NCBI GenBank assembly: GCA_001512945.1
Contig: LFTF01000061.1
Location: 29,165-70,159, forward strand
Reading direction: 5' to 3'
Source of the DNA: Clostridiales bacterium DTU023
Lineage (GTDB): Bacteria > Bacillota > Clostridia > Saccharofermentanales > DTU023
Length of the DNA: 40,995 bases
Shown here: positions 18,019 to 26,527 of the stretch, piece by piece
How the letters are laid out: every line of letters begins with the position of its first letter
Numbering within the stretch: the stretch's first letter is position 1
The notes under the pieces: model-generated
The model's database searches: none
Seen by the model: the letters and a program-made list of their open reading frames with translations, nothing else
Told to the model about the DNA's origin: nothing
Position numbers and translations under genes: made by a program

Positions 18019-18255
18019 TAGTATTTGCGGTCAAGCGATAGTGCTGTGTAGTACACCAAATAGCATGTCGCAGGATCGTAGCGGTCGTTTTTCGTGGAAT
18101 ATCGATGGAAGAGGCAGGACGACCAGGAGTACGTGAATCGCCGTGTTACGGTCTCACATACGCAAACCAAAGGTGTTTGATCTGCTTTGCAGCATTGAGA
18201 CAGGATAAGCCTCTTCAAGTAAGAAGAATTTAGCAATCATAAGGAGAAAGAAAAG
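18019..18255 (+). ncRNA. Long structured 5' leader, candidate cis-regulatory RNA
   Basis: The gene-free stretch 17896-18255 holds the promoter above and this leader. By eye it folds into a nested hairpin (GCGA 18035-18038 with TCGC 18068-18071; TGCTGTGT 18042-18049 with ACAC 18053-18056 and AGCA 18062-18065), then a junction closed by GAAGAGGC (18108-18115) with GCCTCTTC (18209-18216). Inside it are three helices: 18129-18136 with 18154-18161 plus CCGT/ACGG at 18141-18151; 18163-18167 with 18175-18179; and 18182-18185 with 18189-18192. GGTCGT (18083-18088) can also pair with ACGACC (18119-18124), which would form a pseudoknot with, or compete with, the closing helix. It does not match the purine, cobalamin or SAM riboswitch consensus as I know them. 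The class is unidentified. Confidence 0.5.
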
Positions 18256-19389
18256 ATGAAAAAACTACTCGCAATTTTGCTTGTCGTATTGATGGCATTC
18301 ACCATCGTTGCTTGCGATAAGAAGCCGGAAGAACCGGCAAAAACGGATCCGGTAGCTACAGAACCGGCCGGTGATGTGTATAAAGTCATCAACCTCGTCA
18401 ATGGGAACCTTGGCGACAAGTCGTTCTTTGACTCGGCAGAAGCCGGGCTCAAGAAACTGGCTGATGCCGGACGCATTACATACGAAACCAAAGAGATGGG
18501 TGCTACTGACGCTGACCAGCCTAAGTGGCAGCAAACCATTAACGACGTCGCGGCTGAAGGTAAATATGACCTGATCATCTGTGGCACATACCAAATGCCT
18601 GACTACCTTAAAGAAGCGGCAACCGCCTATCCTGACCAGAAGTTCCTCATCTATGATGACACAACTTATGTTGGTGATAACAGCAATGTCGTTAACGTAA
18701 GCTACCGTCAGAATGATATGGGCTATCTTATCGGTGTTTTCGCGGCATCGATGACATCTCAAACAGACGTTGAAAACATGAATCCGGAAAAAGTTCTCGG
18801 CTTCATCGGCGGCATTGACAGCCCCGTTATCAACGACTTCCTTTATGGTTTCCTCGAAGGCGCCAAGGCGACCGACCCTGAAATCAAAGTGGATACACGC
18901 TATGTCAACAGCTACGCAGATACAGCGACAGCCAAAGAGATGGGCCTTGCCATGATCAATGACAACAAAGTTGACATCATCTGGGGTGTTGCGGGTCTAT
19001 CCGGCAACGGCGGCGCAGAAGCGGCATTAGAGACCGGCAAAGCCTGGTTTGTCGGGGTTGACTCCGATCAGGAGCTCACGCTCTCCAAGGAACTGGCTGC
19101 TATCACGCTTACATCAGGCCTCAAGAACATTGGCGATTCACTTATGTGGATTTTCGACGAGTGGGATGCCGGCCGCACCTATTGGGGCAAGGAAGTAAAC
19201 CTTGGTCTCCCCGAAGGCGGTGTTGGTATTGTTACCGATAAGAACTTCGCAAAATATGCGCCACAGGCAGTGCAAGATAAAGTCGCTGAAGCTGAAAAAG
19301 GCGTGCGCGATGGATCCATTAAAGTTTCCTCTGCAATCGGCGATGAGACAGACGGTGTTGTCAAGCTGCGCACAGAGCTACAGCCATAA
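18256..19389 (+). CDS. BMP-family substrate-binding lipoprotein (nucleoside ABC transporter)
   Basis: The 377-residue protein starts with a lipoprotein signal peptide (MKKLLAILLVVLMAF) ending in a lipobox with Cys 20 (IVAC), followed by a Lys/Glu/Pro-rich tether and a PnrA/BmpA-type periplasmic-binding fold (GDKSFFDSAEAGL near the N-terminus, GFIGGIDSPV, and VGVDSDQE near the C-terminus). Such proteins capture purine or pyrimidine nucleosides outside the membrane. AAGGAG precedes the ATG. It is the first gene of the transporter operon, and hairpins after it would let it be made in excess of the membrane parts. The two nucleoside hydrolases downstream support a nucleoside as substrate. Confidence 0.9.
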   Translation: MKKLLAILLVVLMAFTIVACDKKPEEPAKTDPVATEPAGDVYKVINLVNGNLGDKSFFDSAEAGLKKLADAGRITYETKEMGATDADQPKWQQTINDVAAEGKYDLIICGTYQMPDYLKEAATAYPDQKFLIYDDTTYVGDNSNVVNVSYRQNDMGYLIGVFAASMTSQTDVENMNPEKVLGFIGGIDSPVINDFLYGFLEGAKATDPEIKVDTRYVNSYADTATAKEMGLAMINDNKVDIIWGVAGLSGNGGAEAALETGKAWFVGVDSDQELTLSKELAAITLTSGLKNIGDSLMWIFDEWDAGRTYWGKEVNLGLPEGGVGIVTDKNFAKYAPQAVQDKVAEAEKGVRDGSIKVSSAIGDETDGVVKLRTELQP

Positions 19390-19503
19390 GAAGCGATTGC
19401 TTCTAACTGACAGCATTATCGGGAATTAGTTGATTGAATGAAAGGGGATCTGCTCGCAGGTCCCCTTTTGCCTATCAGGAGGAGTGCCGGTTCCGGACGG
19501 CAC
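19389..19503 (+). terminator. Three hairpins, including a terminator-like element, in the lipoprotein-ATPase spacer
   Basis: The spacer holds AGAAGC/GCTTCT (19389-19404) right at the stop codon, an 8-bp stem AAAGGGGA/TCCCCTTT (19441-19448 with 19461-19468) followed by only one further T, and GTGCCG/CGGCAC (19484-19503). They probably act as a partial terminator or RNA-stabilising elements, so that the binding protein is expressed above the ATPase and permeases. Confidence 0.6.
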
Positions 19504-19567
19504 GCTTTGTAAGTGACGATCAGACCGGTTATTTTTACAAAATGATGTAGACGGGGGAACGAATCGA

Positions 19568-21127
19568 ATGGAGCAAAACGAACTCGTTGTCCAGATGAAG
19601 GGGATATCAAAAATCTATCCCAACGGTGTTGCGGCGAATCGGGATGTTAATTTTTCTGTGAAAGCTGGTGAAATCCATGCACTGATCGGAGAAAACGGTG
19701 CAGGGAAATCGACGCTGATGAAAATTCTCTTTGGGCTTGAACGGCCCACGGGAGGAGAGATTATAGTCAACGGCGAACCGGTGCATTTCTCATCTCCTAC
19801 TGATGCCATTGAAAAAGGCATCGGGATGGTACATCAGCACTTCATGCTCGTCCCGAGCCTGACAGTTGCTGAAAACATCGTGCTTGGGATGGCACCGAGA
19901 AAATCTGGATTATTTATTGACTATAAGCAGGCAGTTGACTTAACCAAGGAATACGCGGAACAATTCAATCTTCACGTTGAACCGACCGCACGAGTCGCTG
20001 ATATAGCTGCAGGTATGAAACAAAAAGTAGAAATACTCAAGGCACTTGTGCGTGGAGCACGCGTCCTTATACTCGATGAGCCGACAGCCATCTTGACGAC
20101 TCAGGAAACGGTAGGTTTGTTTCGGGAGTTGAAGGAACTCAAGGCCAAGGGCTTCACAATTATCTTTATCTCTCACAAGTTGAATGAAATCAAAGAACTC
20201 ACAGACCGCATCACGATTATGCGTGGGGGCAAAACAGTCGGTGTCTACGAGACCGACTCTATAACGGAGCAGGAGATTTCAGGACTCATGGTTGGCCGCG
20301 ATGTCATCCTGACTGTTGAGAAAGACCAATCTGAGCCAAAGGAAGTCGTCCTTCAAGTTGAAGACCTCAACTTCGTTAACGAATGGGATAAGCGTGTGCT
20401 CGATGGTGTCACGTTTTCTGTTCGCAGTGGAGAAATTGTCGGCATTGCAGGTGTTGAGGGCAACGGTCAACGTGAGCTTGTCGATGTACTCTTTAGCCTC
20501 AAGCTTCCGGAAAAAGGTTCAGCGACAGTGGGTGGAAAGAGTCTGATCGGGTTGCCACAGGCTATGATTCGGGAACTTGGCGTATCTTATATACCAGAGG
20601 ATCGTATGACATTCGGCATTGCTGATATCGCGACTATTGAAGAAAATATGATTTCAGACCGTTTCAATCAAAAGCGTTTCAATCGTGGACCTCTGTTTAA
20701 AATGAACGAGCTTCACAAGGAAACTGATCAGCTGATCGTAGACTATTCTGTTCTCTGTAAGTCGCGCAGCCAAGAGGTTGGGATGCTGTCCGGTGGCAAT
20801 ATCCAAAAAGTGGTCGTTGCGCGTGAGTTTTCAAGTGATCCGATCCTTATCATCGCTGACCAGCCAACGCGCGGCATTGATGTCGGCGCAACGGAAATGA
20901 TCAGAAAAAGACTCGTTGAGCTATCGAGGGCAGGAGCTGCGGTGCTATTAGTTTCGGCAGACTTGAATGAAGTTATGGAACTATCTGATAGCCTGATCGT
21001 ATTCTATGAAGGCAAGATCGCAGGCTATTTCGACGATGGACAGTGGGACGATATCATGATGGGTGAATACATGCTCGGGCTGAAACGCCAGAGCGATGAG
21101 GAGATTGCGAGGGCTTCCTATGCGTGA
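19568..21127 (+). CDS. Nucleoside ABC transporter, tandem ATP-binding subunit
   Basis: The 519-residue protein has two ABC ATPase domains. The first (about 1-250) has Walker A GENGAGKST, a divergent signature (IAAGMKQKVEI) and Walker B VLILDEPTA. The second (about 258-505) has GVEGNGQRE in place of a normal Walker A, a proper signature (LSGGNIQK) and IIADQPTRGIDVGA. This asymmetry is usual for the RbsA/NupO class. Order and size match the B. subtilis nupNOPQ guanosine importer. The last 8 bases overlap the first permease gene. Confidence 0.93.
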   Translation: MEQNELVVQMKGISKIYPNGVAANRDVNFSVKAGEIHALIGENGAGKSTLMKILFGLERPTGGEIIVNGEPVHFSSPTDAIEKGIGMVHQHFMLVPSLTVAENIVLGMAPRKSGLFIDYKQAVDLTKEYAEQFNLHVEPTARVADIAAGMKQKVEILKALVRGARVLILDEPTAILTTQETVGLFRELKELKAKGFTIIFISHKLNEIKELTDRITIMRGGKTVGVYETDSITEQEISGLMVGRDVILTVEKDQSEPKEVVLQVEDLNFVNEWDKRVLDGVTFSVRSGEIVGIAGVEGNGQRELVDVLFSLKLPEKGSATVGGKSLIGLPQAMIRELGVSYIPEDRMTFGIADIATIEENMISDRFNQKRFNRGPLFKMNELHKETDQLIVDYSVLCKSRSQEVGMLSGGNIQKVVVAREFSSDPILIIADQPTRGIDVGATEMIRKRLVELSRAGAAVLLVSADLNEVMELSDSLIVFYEGKIAGYFDDGQWDDIMMGEYMLGLKRQSDEEIARASYA

Positions 21128-22253
21128 CAAACGGATGACGATGTTTAATATGCTCCGCGGCGCGGCGGCAATCGCGCTTGCGCTTGGGGTCGGAGCGATC
21201 TTTATCTTTTTGAGCTCTGATGAACCTTTGACTGCGCTTCGGTACCTCCTGATCGGACCTATTGTGAGCTTTAGGGACTCAGGAGTCTCCTTCAATGCTC
21301 AATATCTGTTTCAGATTTTTGCAGGTATGATCCCGATAACATTCACGGGACTGGCTGTCTGCGTGATGTTCTCCGCTAACCAGTTCAACCTGGCAGCCGA
21401 GGGCTGTGTTCTCGCGGGCGGTTTCGTCGGAGGTATTCTCGGCGTCTACTTGAATATCAATTCAGGATGGCACGCTGTTGTCTGTGTTTTGGTCGCAACC
21501 GTTGTGGGCGGCTTAATAATGCTGATTCCAGCATTACTTAAAGTCAAGCTTGGTTCCAGCGAGATGGTGACAAGCTTGATGTTGAACTTTATTATTCTTT
21601 ACATAGCGATGCATTATCTCAACTTTCACTTTGCCGACCGCTCCAAGGGTTCGACGATGACGTACCCGTTCAAACCGACTGCCATCATCCCTTCGCTTGT
21701 TCCGGGGAATAGTAAAATGACGGTTGGAATCATTGTTGCGCTACTTGCAACCGTGCTCATTGCATTCTTTATGTATCGAACACGTTGGGGTTATTCCATC
21801 CGCATGATCGGTATAAATGAGTCATTTTCACTGTACTCAGGTATGAAAGTGGGGAGTACGATTGTTCTGGCACAAGTGATTGGCGGTATGCTGGCGGGCA
21901 TGGGTGGAAGCTTAGAAGTTCTAGGCCGTTATCAGACGTATTTGTGGCGTGACCTGCCCGGCTACGGCTGGGTAGGCATTACGATCGCCATTCTGGCTAA
22001 AAATAATCCTGCTTTTGTGCCATTGGCAGCTTTCTTTATCGCTTACCTCAACAAGGGTTGTCTACTGATGTCTACGTATTGTGACGTTCCTGTCGAAATG
22101 ATTGACATCATCCAGGCAGCGATTTTCCTCTTCTTTGCCGCGGAGCAGTTCATGTCAGGATTCCGTCAAAAACTAGTCGTTAAGACAACACGGGAGGATT
22201 TGATGAAGCTCGAGACACAACGACGATTAGAGGGGGGTAGTAACAATGCTTAG
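21120..22253 (+). CDS. Nucleoside ABC transporter permease 1 (NupP-like)
   Basis: The 377-residue membrane protein belongs to the BPD_transp_2 family with about 9-10 hydrophobic helices. Family signatures seen are NQFNLAAEGCVLAGG near residue 90 and the EAA-like GSTIVLAQVIGGMLAGMGG stretch near 245. I use ATG 21120, which overlaps the ATPase stop; an upstream ATG at 21096 would extend the overlap. With the second permease it should form the channel heterodimer. The C-terminal tail is hydrophilic and cytoplasmic. Confidence 0.9.
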   Translation: MRDKRMTMFNMLRGAAAIALALGVGAIFIFLSSDEPLTALRYLLIGPIVSFRDSGVSFNAQYLFQIFAGMIPITFTGLAVCVMFSANQFNLAAEGCVLAGGFVGGILGVYLNINSGWHAVVCVLVATVVGGLIMLIPALLKVKLGSSEMVTSLMLNFIILYIAMHYLNFHFADRSKGSTMTYPFKPTAIIPSLVPGNSKMTVGIIVALLATVLIAFFMYRTRWGYSIRMIGINESFSLYSGMKVGSTIVLAQVIGGMLAGMGGSLEVLGRYQTYLWRDLPGYGWVGITIAILAKNNPAFVPLAAFFIAYLNKGCLLMSTYCDVPVEMIDIIQAAIFLFFAAEQFMSGFRQKLVVKTTREDLMKLETQRRLEGGSNNA

Positions 22254-23193
22254 CCTCTTACAATCTCTTTTTAAGCCAGATTTTCTTTTTGCTGTTTTGC
22301 GAATTACTGCGCCGATACTCTTCGCAACACTCGCGGCGGTCGTCGCGGAAAGGGCAGGAGTCGTCAACATCGGTCTTGAAGGCATGATGATGATTACGGC
22401 TTTGTTCGGTTTTCTGTTCAGCTACTGGACGCAAAGCTGGGTGCTTGGTGTCCTCGGCGCGATTATGGTTGGTGTGCTGCTGGGCTTGATGATGGGCTTT
22501 TTTGCCTTAAAACTTAAAACAGACATCATCCTGGCCGGTATCGCTATCAATATGCTCGGCGCTGGCGGAACCATATTTATGCTTAATATGTTTACGGGAC
22601 TGCGTGGCAACACGGGCAATCTGGTTTCTCCCAACCTTCTGATTCCGACAATCCAAATCCCTTTAATCAACAAAATTCCCATTCTCGGCGAGATACTGAG
22701 CGGCCATGCCGTCCTCACGTATGTCGCGTTTCTGTGTGTTTTCTTGGTGTGGATATTGATTTATAAGACGCCGATTGGATTGAATATCCGGGCGGTGGGC
22801 GAGAACCCCGACGCTGCTTCCAGTGTGGGTGTCAGTGTGCTCAAGATCAAATATATCGCGATTGGGATTTCAGGCGGATTGGCCGGTTTGGGCGGCGCAT
22901 TCATGTCGATGTATTATTCGCAGGGATGGAATTCCGGCATGGTCGCAGGACGTGGATTTATTGCGCTTGCTGCTCAGGCGATGGGCAGAGGGGAACCGGT
23001 TGGCGCTATGTTGTCCTCGTTGCTATTCGGACTTGCTCAGGCTTTACGAACCAAAGTTTCGGGGCTCCAGGGTGTCTCAAGCTTCCTTGTCTCGATGATT
23101 CCCTATGCTGCTACACTTCTGGGACTTGTCGCTTATTCTATTAGCCTCAAGCGGAAAGCGCGCAAACACGTCATCAAGGTGGTTAAAAATTAG
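22246..23193 (+). CDS. Nucleoside ABC transporter permease 2 (NupQ-like)
   Basis: The 315-residue permease carries the family signature ERAGVVNIGLEGMMMI (about 29-44) and GISGGLAGLGGAFMS with GRGFIALAAQAMGRG later, as in NupQ/YufQ proteins. It starts within the last 8 bases of the previous gene after a purine-rich GAGGGGGG site, so the two subunits are translationally coupled at a 1:1 ratio. It ends 27 bases before the first nucleoside hydrolase. Confidence 0.92.
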   Translation: MLSLLQSLFKPDFLFAVLRITAPILFATLAAVVAERAGVVNIGLEGMMMITALFGFLFSYWTQSWVLGVLGAIMVGVLLGLMMGFFALKLKTDIILAGIAINMLGAGGTIFMLNMFTGLRGNTGNLVSPNLLIPTIQIPLINKIPILGEILSGHAVLTYVAFLCVFLVWILIYKTPIGLNIRAVGENPDAASSVGVSVLKIKYIAIGISGGLAGLGGAFMSMYYSQGWNSGMVAGRGFIALAAQAMGRGEPVGAMLSSLLFGLAQALRTKVSGLQGVSSFLVSMIPYAATLLGLVAYSISLKRKARKHVIKVVKN

Positions 23194-23220
23194 ACTCCGA
23201 GATTCGGAATGGGGGACGGC

Positions 23221-24165
23221 ATGAAAAAAACTCCGGTGATTCTCGACGGTGACCCGGGTCACGATGATGCGATTGCCTGGGTGCTCGCGAAAGCGAGCAC
23301 CCAGCTTGATATTCTGGCGGTAACAACGTGTTGCGGCAATCAGACGCTTGAAAAGACGACTTACAACGCGGGACGCATCATGGCTCTTATCGGGCTTGAC
23401 GTCCCCCTTGCAGCCGGTCGAATAAAGCCACTTCTCGCTGATCCGATGGTGGCGCCTTCCGTGCATGGTGTATCAGGACTTGACGGACCTGATTTGCCGT
23501 CGCCGCTCCGCGAACCGCTCACAATTGATGCGGTAACACTCATGGCGCAATGTGTGGAGCAACAAAGTGACCAGGTCGCATTGATCCCGACAGGTCCCAT
23601 GACGAATATCGCGGCATTTTTGCTCTTATATCCACAACTCAAAAATAAGATCAGCCATATCTATTTGATGGGCGGCGGCATTGGGCATGGAAACTGGACC
23701 CCGGCAGCCGAGTTCAACATACTGGTTGATCCTGAGGCGGCTGATATTGTTTTCCGCTCGGGTATCCCGATCACGATGGCAGGTTTAGACGTCACAGAGC
23801 AAGCATTGCTCTATCCTGAAGATTTTGACAGGATAGGCGCTATCGGAAGTGAGGTCGCCAAAGTCACGGCCGGATGGCTTGAGTTTTTTTACGGATTTCA
23901 TCGTGCGCTGGGTTACCACGGTGCTCCCGTGCACGACGCTGTCGCTGTGGCGGCACTCATCCGTCCTGATCTTCTCACATTCCAAGATTTGTATGTTGAG
24001 ATTGAAACAACGGGTGATTACAGCCGGGGCGCAACCATCGGGGATGTTTATGGCATCTCGAACAAACCAGCCAATGTGAGATGCATTGTGGACATCGACC
24101 GTGAAGGATTTGTCGATTTGCTCGTCGACGCTGTGAGGTTTTACGGGAGAGATGCAGATGAGTGA
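23221..24165 (+). CDS. Inosine-uridine-type nucleoside hydrolase 1
   Basis: The 314-residue enzyme is expected to split ribonucleosides into base and ribose in the cytoplasm. It has the calcium-binding DGDPGHDDAIAW motif near the N-terminus (DxDxxxDD), TGPMTNIA, EFNILVDPEAAD and HDAVAVAAL, which supplies the usual His-Asp pair. ATG 23221 follows GGGGGA; an ATG at 23209 would be within that site. Its place right after the permeases makes uptake followed by cleavage the likely job. Base preference cannot be read. Confidence 0.93.
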   Translation: MKKTPVILDGDPGHDDAIAWVLAKASTQLDILAVTTCCGNQTLEKTTYNAGRIMALIGLDVPLAAGRIKPLLADPMVAPSVHGVSGLDGPDLPSPLREPLTIDAVTLMAQCVEQQSDQVALIPTGPMTNIAAFLLLYPQLKNKISHIYLMGGGIGHGNWTPAAEFNILVDPEAADIVFRSGIPITMAGLDVTEQALLYPEDFDRIGAIGSEVAKVTAGWLEFFYGFHRALGYHGAPVHDAVAVAALIRPDLLTFQDLYVEIETTGDYSRGATIGDVYGISNKPANVRCIVDIDREGFVDLLVDAVRFYGRDADE

Positions 24166-25213
24166 TTTAACACAACACAAGGCAGGCAATCTTGACATCT
24201 TAAGAAAAATTCCTGTGAGAAAGACGCCTTTTAAAGCGCAAGCACCCGACAAATTCGAGTCGACCTGTTTTTCAAAACAACCGAAAATTCCCGTATGGTT
24301 CGATTGTGACACGGGGGTTGACGACGCAATTGCGCTTCTCCTACTGCGGCATCTCACTTGCTTTGATCTGATCGGGGTTTCTACCGTGGCGGGCAATGTT
24401 GAACTCGAAAAAACGACGCACAACACGCTCTGTGTTCTCGAACTGACAGGTGACGACGTGCCTGTTTATCGCGGCGCATCACAGCCTCTGATCCGCGATC
24501 AGATTATGGCGCCTGAGGTTCACGGCAAAAACGGACTAGGCGATGTCGAGTTGCCGCAACCTTCCAAACAATTGGAGGCTAAGAATGCCTGGGATGCACT
24601 TTACGACGCGGCACTCGCACACCCCGGCGAACTCGTACTGATTGCTGTGGGACCTATGACAAATATTGGTCTCGCGCTCGCAAAATACAAAAACCTCCCT
24701 CAACTGCTGAAACGTATCGTTATTATGGGAGGCGCGGCGAAAGGCGGGAACACAACGCCGTCGGCGGAGTTTAATATTCTGGTGGATCCTGAAGCGGCCG
24801 ATATGTTGTTCAATTGCGGGGTCCCTGTCGCAATGTGCGGACTTGATATGACGTTGAAGGCATACCTGACTCCGGAAGAGCTTGACGAACTTGGGAATCT
24901 CGGCTCGCCGCAGGCATCGTTTGCGCGCGACTGTCTACAGAATGCGTTACGCTACTCGCTTTCCCTTGGGTTTGGGGGAATCAGCCTACACGATCCGGCC
25001 GCAATACTCTATGCTGCAGACGAATCGATCTTTGAACAGTATCCTGCATGGGTGCGAGTTGAAACAAAAGGCGCAATAACGTATGGAAAGACAGTGACGG
25101 ATCTCTACTCCGACAAAAAGATGCCGGAACGCAATCACATGGTGGTGACCGATGTCGACCGTGAAGCGTTCAAAGCCCGTTTATTTAATTTGATGAAAAG
25201 GTATAACGGTTAA
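24158..25213 (+). CDS. Inosine-uridine-type nucleoside hydrolase 2, with N-terminal extension
   Basis: This 351-residue paralogue has DCDTGVDDAIALLLL, VGPMTNIG, EFNILVDPEAAD and SLHDPAAILYA, so the metal site and the His-Asp pair are kept. The loop residue His of hydrolase 1 (PGHDD) is Val here (TGVDD). About 45 residues precede the first catalytic strand, an extension absent from hydrolase 1; it is hydrophilic and of unknown role. ATG 24158 follows GGGAG and overlaps the end of the previous gene by 8 bases. The two enzymes probably differ in base preference. Confidence 0.92.
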   Translation: MSDLTQHKAGNLDILRKIPVRKTPFKAQAPDKFESTCFSKQPKIPVWFDCDTGVDDAIALLLLRHLTCFDLIGVSTVAGNVELEKTTHNTLCVLELTGDDVPVYRGASQPLIRDQIMAPEVHGKNGLGDVELPQPSKQLEAKNAWDALYDAALAHPGELVLIAVGPMTNIGLALAKYKNLPQLLKRIVIMGGAAKGGNTTPSAEFNILVDPEAADMLFNCGVPVAMCGLDMTLKAYLTPEELDELGNLGSPQASFARDCLQNALRYSLSLGFGGISLHDPAAILYAADESIFEQYPAWVRVETKGAITYGKTVTDLYSDKKMPERNHMVVTDVDREAFKARLFNLMKRYNG

Positions 25214-25214
25214 C

Positions 25215-25811
25215 GTGATTAAAGTACTTTATATAGACTGTTGCATTAGGGGTGAACAATCGAGAACGCGAACCCTCTCCCAGGCATTTCTCGAAGTGCT
25301 CGGGAAACGCGGCAATTTTATTATCGACCATCTGTCTCTGATGGAAGAACCGCTTGTTCCATTAGCGGGCGATTTCTTTTTGCAGCGTGAGAAGCTGCTC
25401 GAGGAGGGGACACTCGACCACCCTCGATTCCGCTACGCGCATCAGTTTGCCAAAGCCGATCGGATTGTTGTGGCAGCTCCATTTTGGGATTTGAGTGTTC
25501 CGGCTCTCTTGAAAATCTATTTTGAAAATGTCTGTGTACAGGGAATCACATTTGATTGCGACACCGAAAACGGGTCATTGTATGGACTTTGCCGCGCCGA
25601 CAAACTGTGTTTTCTCACGACTCGTGGCGGAACGTACAATGATTCTCCTCTTGAAACAGGCATACCGATGATACGTAACCTGAGTTTATTTTTGGGGATT
25701 GATCATTTTGATTGGATTGCAGCTGACGGCGTTGATCTTCTTCTCGAGCCACCCGAACTGATTGTGAAACGGGCTGCTACGCAAGCACAGCATCTTGCGG
25801 CCAAATGGTGA
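25215..25811 (+). CDS. Flavodoxin-fold NAD(P)H oxidoreductase
   Basis: The 198-residue protein fits the Flavodoxin_2/AzoR-NQO family: a Rossmann-like start (VLYIDCCIRGEQSRTRTLSQAFL) in which the SRT segment would bind the FMN phosphate, then APFWDLSVPALLKIYFENV (the W at the flavin) and TTRGGTY. Members reduce quinones, azo dyes or flavins with NAD(P)H. The GTG start is one base after the hydrolase stop, so it is part of the nucleoside operon, though no link to nucleosides is known to me. Cys-Cys at residues 9-10 replaces the usual small residues. Confidence 0.8.
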   Translation: MIKVLYIDCCIRGEQSRTRTLSQAFLEVLGKRGNFIIDHLSLMEEPLVPLAGDFFLQREKLLEEGTLDHPRFRYAHQFAKADRIVVAAPFWDLSVPALLKIYFENVCVQGITFDCDTENGSLYGLCRADKLCFLTTRGGTYNDSPLETGIPMIRNLSLFLGIDHFDWIAADGVDLLLEPPELIVKRAATQAQHLAAKW

Positions 25812-25830
25812 CCCATTTTACGTTTCTGAT

Positions 25831-25859
25831 TTGACAGTCATGGGATGCTGTGCTACTAT
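25831..25859 (+). promoter_or_regulatory. Promoter for rpmG-secE-nusG
   Basis: A consensus TTGACA (25831-25836) and TACTAT (25854-25859) with a 17-base spacer and an extended TGC before the -10. An overlapping TATACT starts at 25857. The site is the strongest sigma-A match in the window. Confidence 0.8.
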
Positions 25860-25938
25860 ACTTCTGCTTGTCAGATGCGCGAGTCTTTTTTTTTGCGCTG
25901 ACAATAGTTCTTGATTCGACGAAATTGGAGGTACCGCT

Positions 25939-26103
25939 ATGGCGAAACCTGGCGCACGTGATCGGATTACGCTGGCCTGTTCTGAGTGTAAACAGCGCAA
26001 TTATGATACGATGAAAAATAAGATGCAAACACCTGACAAACTTGAATTGAACAAATTTTGCCGTTTTTGCAATAAACACACGATTCATCGCGAAACGAAG
26101 TAA
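25939..26103 (+). CDS. rpmG: 50S ribosomal protein L33
   Basis: A 54-residue protein too short for usual ORF cut-offs. It begins MAKPGARDRITLACSECK and has two CxxC pairs (CSEC and CRFC), the zinc-ribbon form of L33, and ends HRETK as L33 does. GGAGG lies 8 bases upstream of the ATG. Position in front of secE-nusG is the usual Firmicutes order. Confidence 0.95.
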   Translation: MAKPGARDRITLACSECKQRNYDTMKNKMQTPDKLELNKFCRFCNKHTIHRETK

Positions 26104-26127
26104 TCGACAGTTCTCGGGAGTGATGAT

Positions 26128-26523
26128 ATGGCCGATAAAACAAAAAAAATAGCAGCGGACACCCGCGCAAAGAAATCCACAAAAAAATCCGATAAGCCTT
26201 CTTTGGGAGCGCGTATTAAAAAATGGTTTACAAACATAATCACCGAGCTTAAGCGTGTCATCTGGCCTGATCGAAAAAGACTCAGACAGAGTACGCTGAC
26301 AGTTCTTATGATTATTGTGCTTTCAGTTGTGGTCATCCTCGTTTTTGATACGCTGATCACGTTTGTGATGCGAACAACAGGAATCTATTCCTCTAAGCCA
26401 AAACCTGTAGAGACATTGCCGCAAACTGCCATTACTGAGCAGCATAATGCTCGGCTGATGACAGATGGTACGGCTCCTCTCTTATTCGTTTTTGATGGTG
26501 TTCGTATGTGGGTTGAAGGATAA
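26128..26523 (+). CDS. secE: Preprotein translocase subunit SecE, with C-terminal extension
   Basis: SecE clamps SecY in the translocon. The core is seen at about residues 30-85: the amphipathic helix FTNIITELKRVIWPDRKRL and one membrane helix (TVLMIIVLSVVVILVFDTLI). The 131-residue product is about twice the length of typical Firmicutes SecE. It has a Lys-rich N-terminus and about 45 extra residues after the membrane helix that should lie outside the cell. The gene sits between rpmG and nusG as expected. Confidence 0.92.
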   Translation: MADKTKKIAADTRAKKSTKKSDKPSLGARIKKWFTNIITELKRVIWPDRKRLRQSTLTVLMIIVLSVVVILVFDTLITFVMRTTGIYSSKPKPVETLPQTAITEQHNARLMTDGTAPLLFVFDGVRMWVEG

Positions 26524-26527
26524 TTAA

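Noticed and set aside
18065..18136. 23-codon open frame within the structured leader
   Set aside because: No ribosome site precedes its ATG, and it overlaps several predicted helices; more likely non-coding RNA.
19700..19760. Divergent first ABC signature (IAAGMKQKVEI) and odd second Walker A as signs of decay
   Set aside because: Asymmetric sites are normal in RbsA/NupO-type double ATPases.
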